Source: Neolentinus lepideus HHB14362 ss-1
Lineage: Eukaryota > Basidiomycota > Agaricomycetes > Gloeophyllales > Gloeophyllaceae
Length of the DNA: 30,305 bases
Direction of reading: 5' to 3'
Assembly (NCBI GenBank): GCA_001632425.1
Contig: KV425616.1
Location: 121,417 to 151,721 of the forward strand
Positions 28,985-30,305 of the stretch are shown here, one piece after another. Every line of letters begins with the position of its first letter. The first letter of the stretch is position 1. The notes under the pieces were generated by a model. It did no database searches. It saw only the letters and a program-made list of their open reading frames with translations, and was not told where the DNA came from. Both the position numbers and the translations under genes were made by a program.

Positions 28985-30305
28985 CTATGGGTTCTTCAGA
29001 TTAAGGCACTTCTTCTTTGCTGCTGCCTTCGGCTTTGGTGCACCATCAGATGGGGCCTTCCTTTTCTCCCCAGTTGTGTCACCTGTGACAGAAGGGTCAG
29101 TCACCTCCATTGTGTCTTCCATCTTGTGCAGAGAATCCAGATTGATGGGTGCTTGAGGTCTCTCGAGTAAAGGCTTGATGTGATTCTTTGAAAACACTGG
29201 ATATATATCGCTGATCACATACTGGGCCTTCCAGTTATTGTTGCAGTATGCCAGTTCATGGAAAGAGTTCTTCATCACTGTATAGTAAGCATTCTTGACA
29301 TGTAAGCTGATAGTTTCCCAGGTCAGAGTAGCCTCGCCAATCTTTTGAATGCAATGCAGGAAGTCCCAGGTGCCATTGGATATGTCTTGAATGTGGTGGC
29401 TGTCGATAATAACTCCATCTTCGTTGCATATGAAGCGATAAGGGACATTGATGCCCCGAGAATGGCGTTGCCTCCCCTTCAGACCAGGTGGAGCCTTCTT
29501 CTCATCAGGGCAATTCTGTGGGTCCATCCACGAGCTGTAAGTCCAGAACAAATGTTGCAACTGCTCAGGAGAGTATGAATCTGCCTTGGGGTAGTCCCAA
29601 TCAGGCTTCAGCATAAGACCATATGCTTCCAGAGTTGCAACAACAGAAGGAATTGATGCTGGTCCTGACACACTTGCCACTGGTCCTGCTGAGCTGCCAG
29701 TCCGATTACTCAACATGTTCATCAAGAGACCCCTTCAATCCCATCAGTAACATAGTTCCATCAGCAATGCAAGGGTGCATATACTTACTCCAGCGATGAT
29801 ACAGTACCCTTCGCAATGCCAAGCTCCTTCTCTGTGAGAGCAAGTCGCCTTGTAGTATCTTCAAGCTCATTCTTGTTGCGACCAAGTAACTGACAGAGCT
29901 GACAACAGCACAGGCAATATTCAAGAAGTGTATCATGGTCCAGAGAGCCCAGAGACTGGAGCCAGTCATTGTTGCCAGAGCGCGCACCCAGACTACCGAG
30001 CTGTGAGAGATTTGGCGAAGCTAAAGCTGAAGCAGAGCTAGCTGCCTGAGGCCTTGGATGACCCGAACTGCGCAACCCTAGAATAGATTGATCCCAGTCA
30101 CCGCCACCAGCTAGCCTGGTGGGCAAAGTCTCAAATTCACTAGTACTGCCATGAGGGTGCTTTGATCTGGCAGGCAAATTAGCACTGCTGATATGCACAG
30201 ACACACGACGAAACCCATGGAAATGAGACCTAAAGCTAGACACAACCACAAAGCAAACACCAAAGCCCTTGGTGTCAGATGGCTGTGAGGCCTGGGGTAA
30301 TGAAG
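28985..30305 (-). CDS. Hypothetical protein, repeat-associated, 5' end outside the window
   Basis: Two exons, 29789 to beyond 30305 and 29732 down to a TAG at 28985-28987, joined by a 56-nt intron with a GTAAGT donor in matching phase. The frame is still open at the window edge, so the start is not seen, and part of the first 60 bases could be intron. Visible parts: a Ser-rich region with basic patches, a leucine/charged helix likely to be a coiled coil (LLGRNKNELEDTTRRLALTE), then a compact region rich in aromatic residues (LFWTYSSWMDPQNC, GTWDFLHCIQKIGEATLTW, NAYYTVMKNSFHELAYC, YPVFSKNHIKPL), and a basic tail (EKRKAPSDGAPKPKAAAKKK) resembling a nuclear signal. I recall similar proteins as multicopy hypotheticals in Agaricomycete genomes but cannot verify this here. 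It may belong to a transposable element or be a captured host gene. The stop may be bypassed by splicing into the Thr/Pro-rich frame to the left. Confidence 0.55.

Noticed and set aside
28574..29156. Plus-strand frames over the repeat region
   Set aside because: They are the complement of the Thr/Pro minisatellite; the minus strand has the splice signals and continuous neighbours.

Overview
This is a gene-dense window from a filamentous basidiomycete fungus, most likely an Agaricomycete. The basis is short introns (mostly 47-100 nt) with GTNNGT donors and CTNAN branch sites, many small exons, fungal versions of core genes, and a Rua1-type regulator. I cannot name the species. I rebuilt exons by hand from splice signals, reading phase and family similarity; no alignment was run.

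Layout. 1-1071: downstream sequence with no gene seen. 1072-8181 (-): the multifunctional pyrimidine enzyme URA2/CAD (glutaminase, carbamoyl-phosphate synthetase, degenerate dihydroorotase, aspartate transcarbamylase), 8 exons, 2246 aa. 8488-9069 (+): a divergent Nudix protein. 9070-10614: gene-poor stretch with small duplications. 10615-11572 (-): a p24/GOLD ER-Golgi cargo protein, 6 exons. Only 142 bp away on the other strand, 11715-13566 (+): a Rua1-like zinc regulator, 6 exons. 13808-14805 (+): mitochondrial ribosomal protein uS10m. 15004-15931 (+): Mago nashi, an exon-junction-complex core protein, with a predicted 6-nt exon. 16712-18431 (-): a pyridoxal-reductase-like aldo-keto reductase in 12 exons, divergent from 18757-21341 (+): glycogen synthase, 8 exons. 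22203-25183 (+): an aldehyde dehydrogenase, 15 exons. From about 24.8 kb to the right end the DNA changes character: CpG becomes rare, TG/CA is abundant, and there are short repeats and a Thr/Pro-repeat reading frame with a frameshift. This looks like decayed, formerly methylated repeat DNA carrying a repeat-associated hypothetical gene (28.0-30.3 kb, minus strand, cut by the window edge).

The genes do not form a pathway. They are housekeeping genes (pyrimidine synthesis, secretion, mitochondrial translation, mRNA processing, vitamin B6 or carbonyl reduction, glycogen, aldehyde oxidation) beside a silenced-looking repeat block. I found no clear new multigene system. The observations most worth checking are the predicted microexons (6, 12, 17, 17 and 20 nt in five genes), a stop-free 54-nt intron hidden in the URA2 frame, a hairpin inside a glycogen synthase intron, and the CpG-depletion border that runs through the 3' exons of the aldehyde dehydrogenase.
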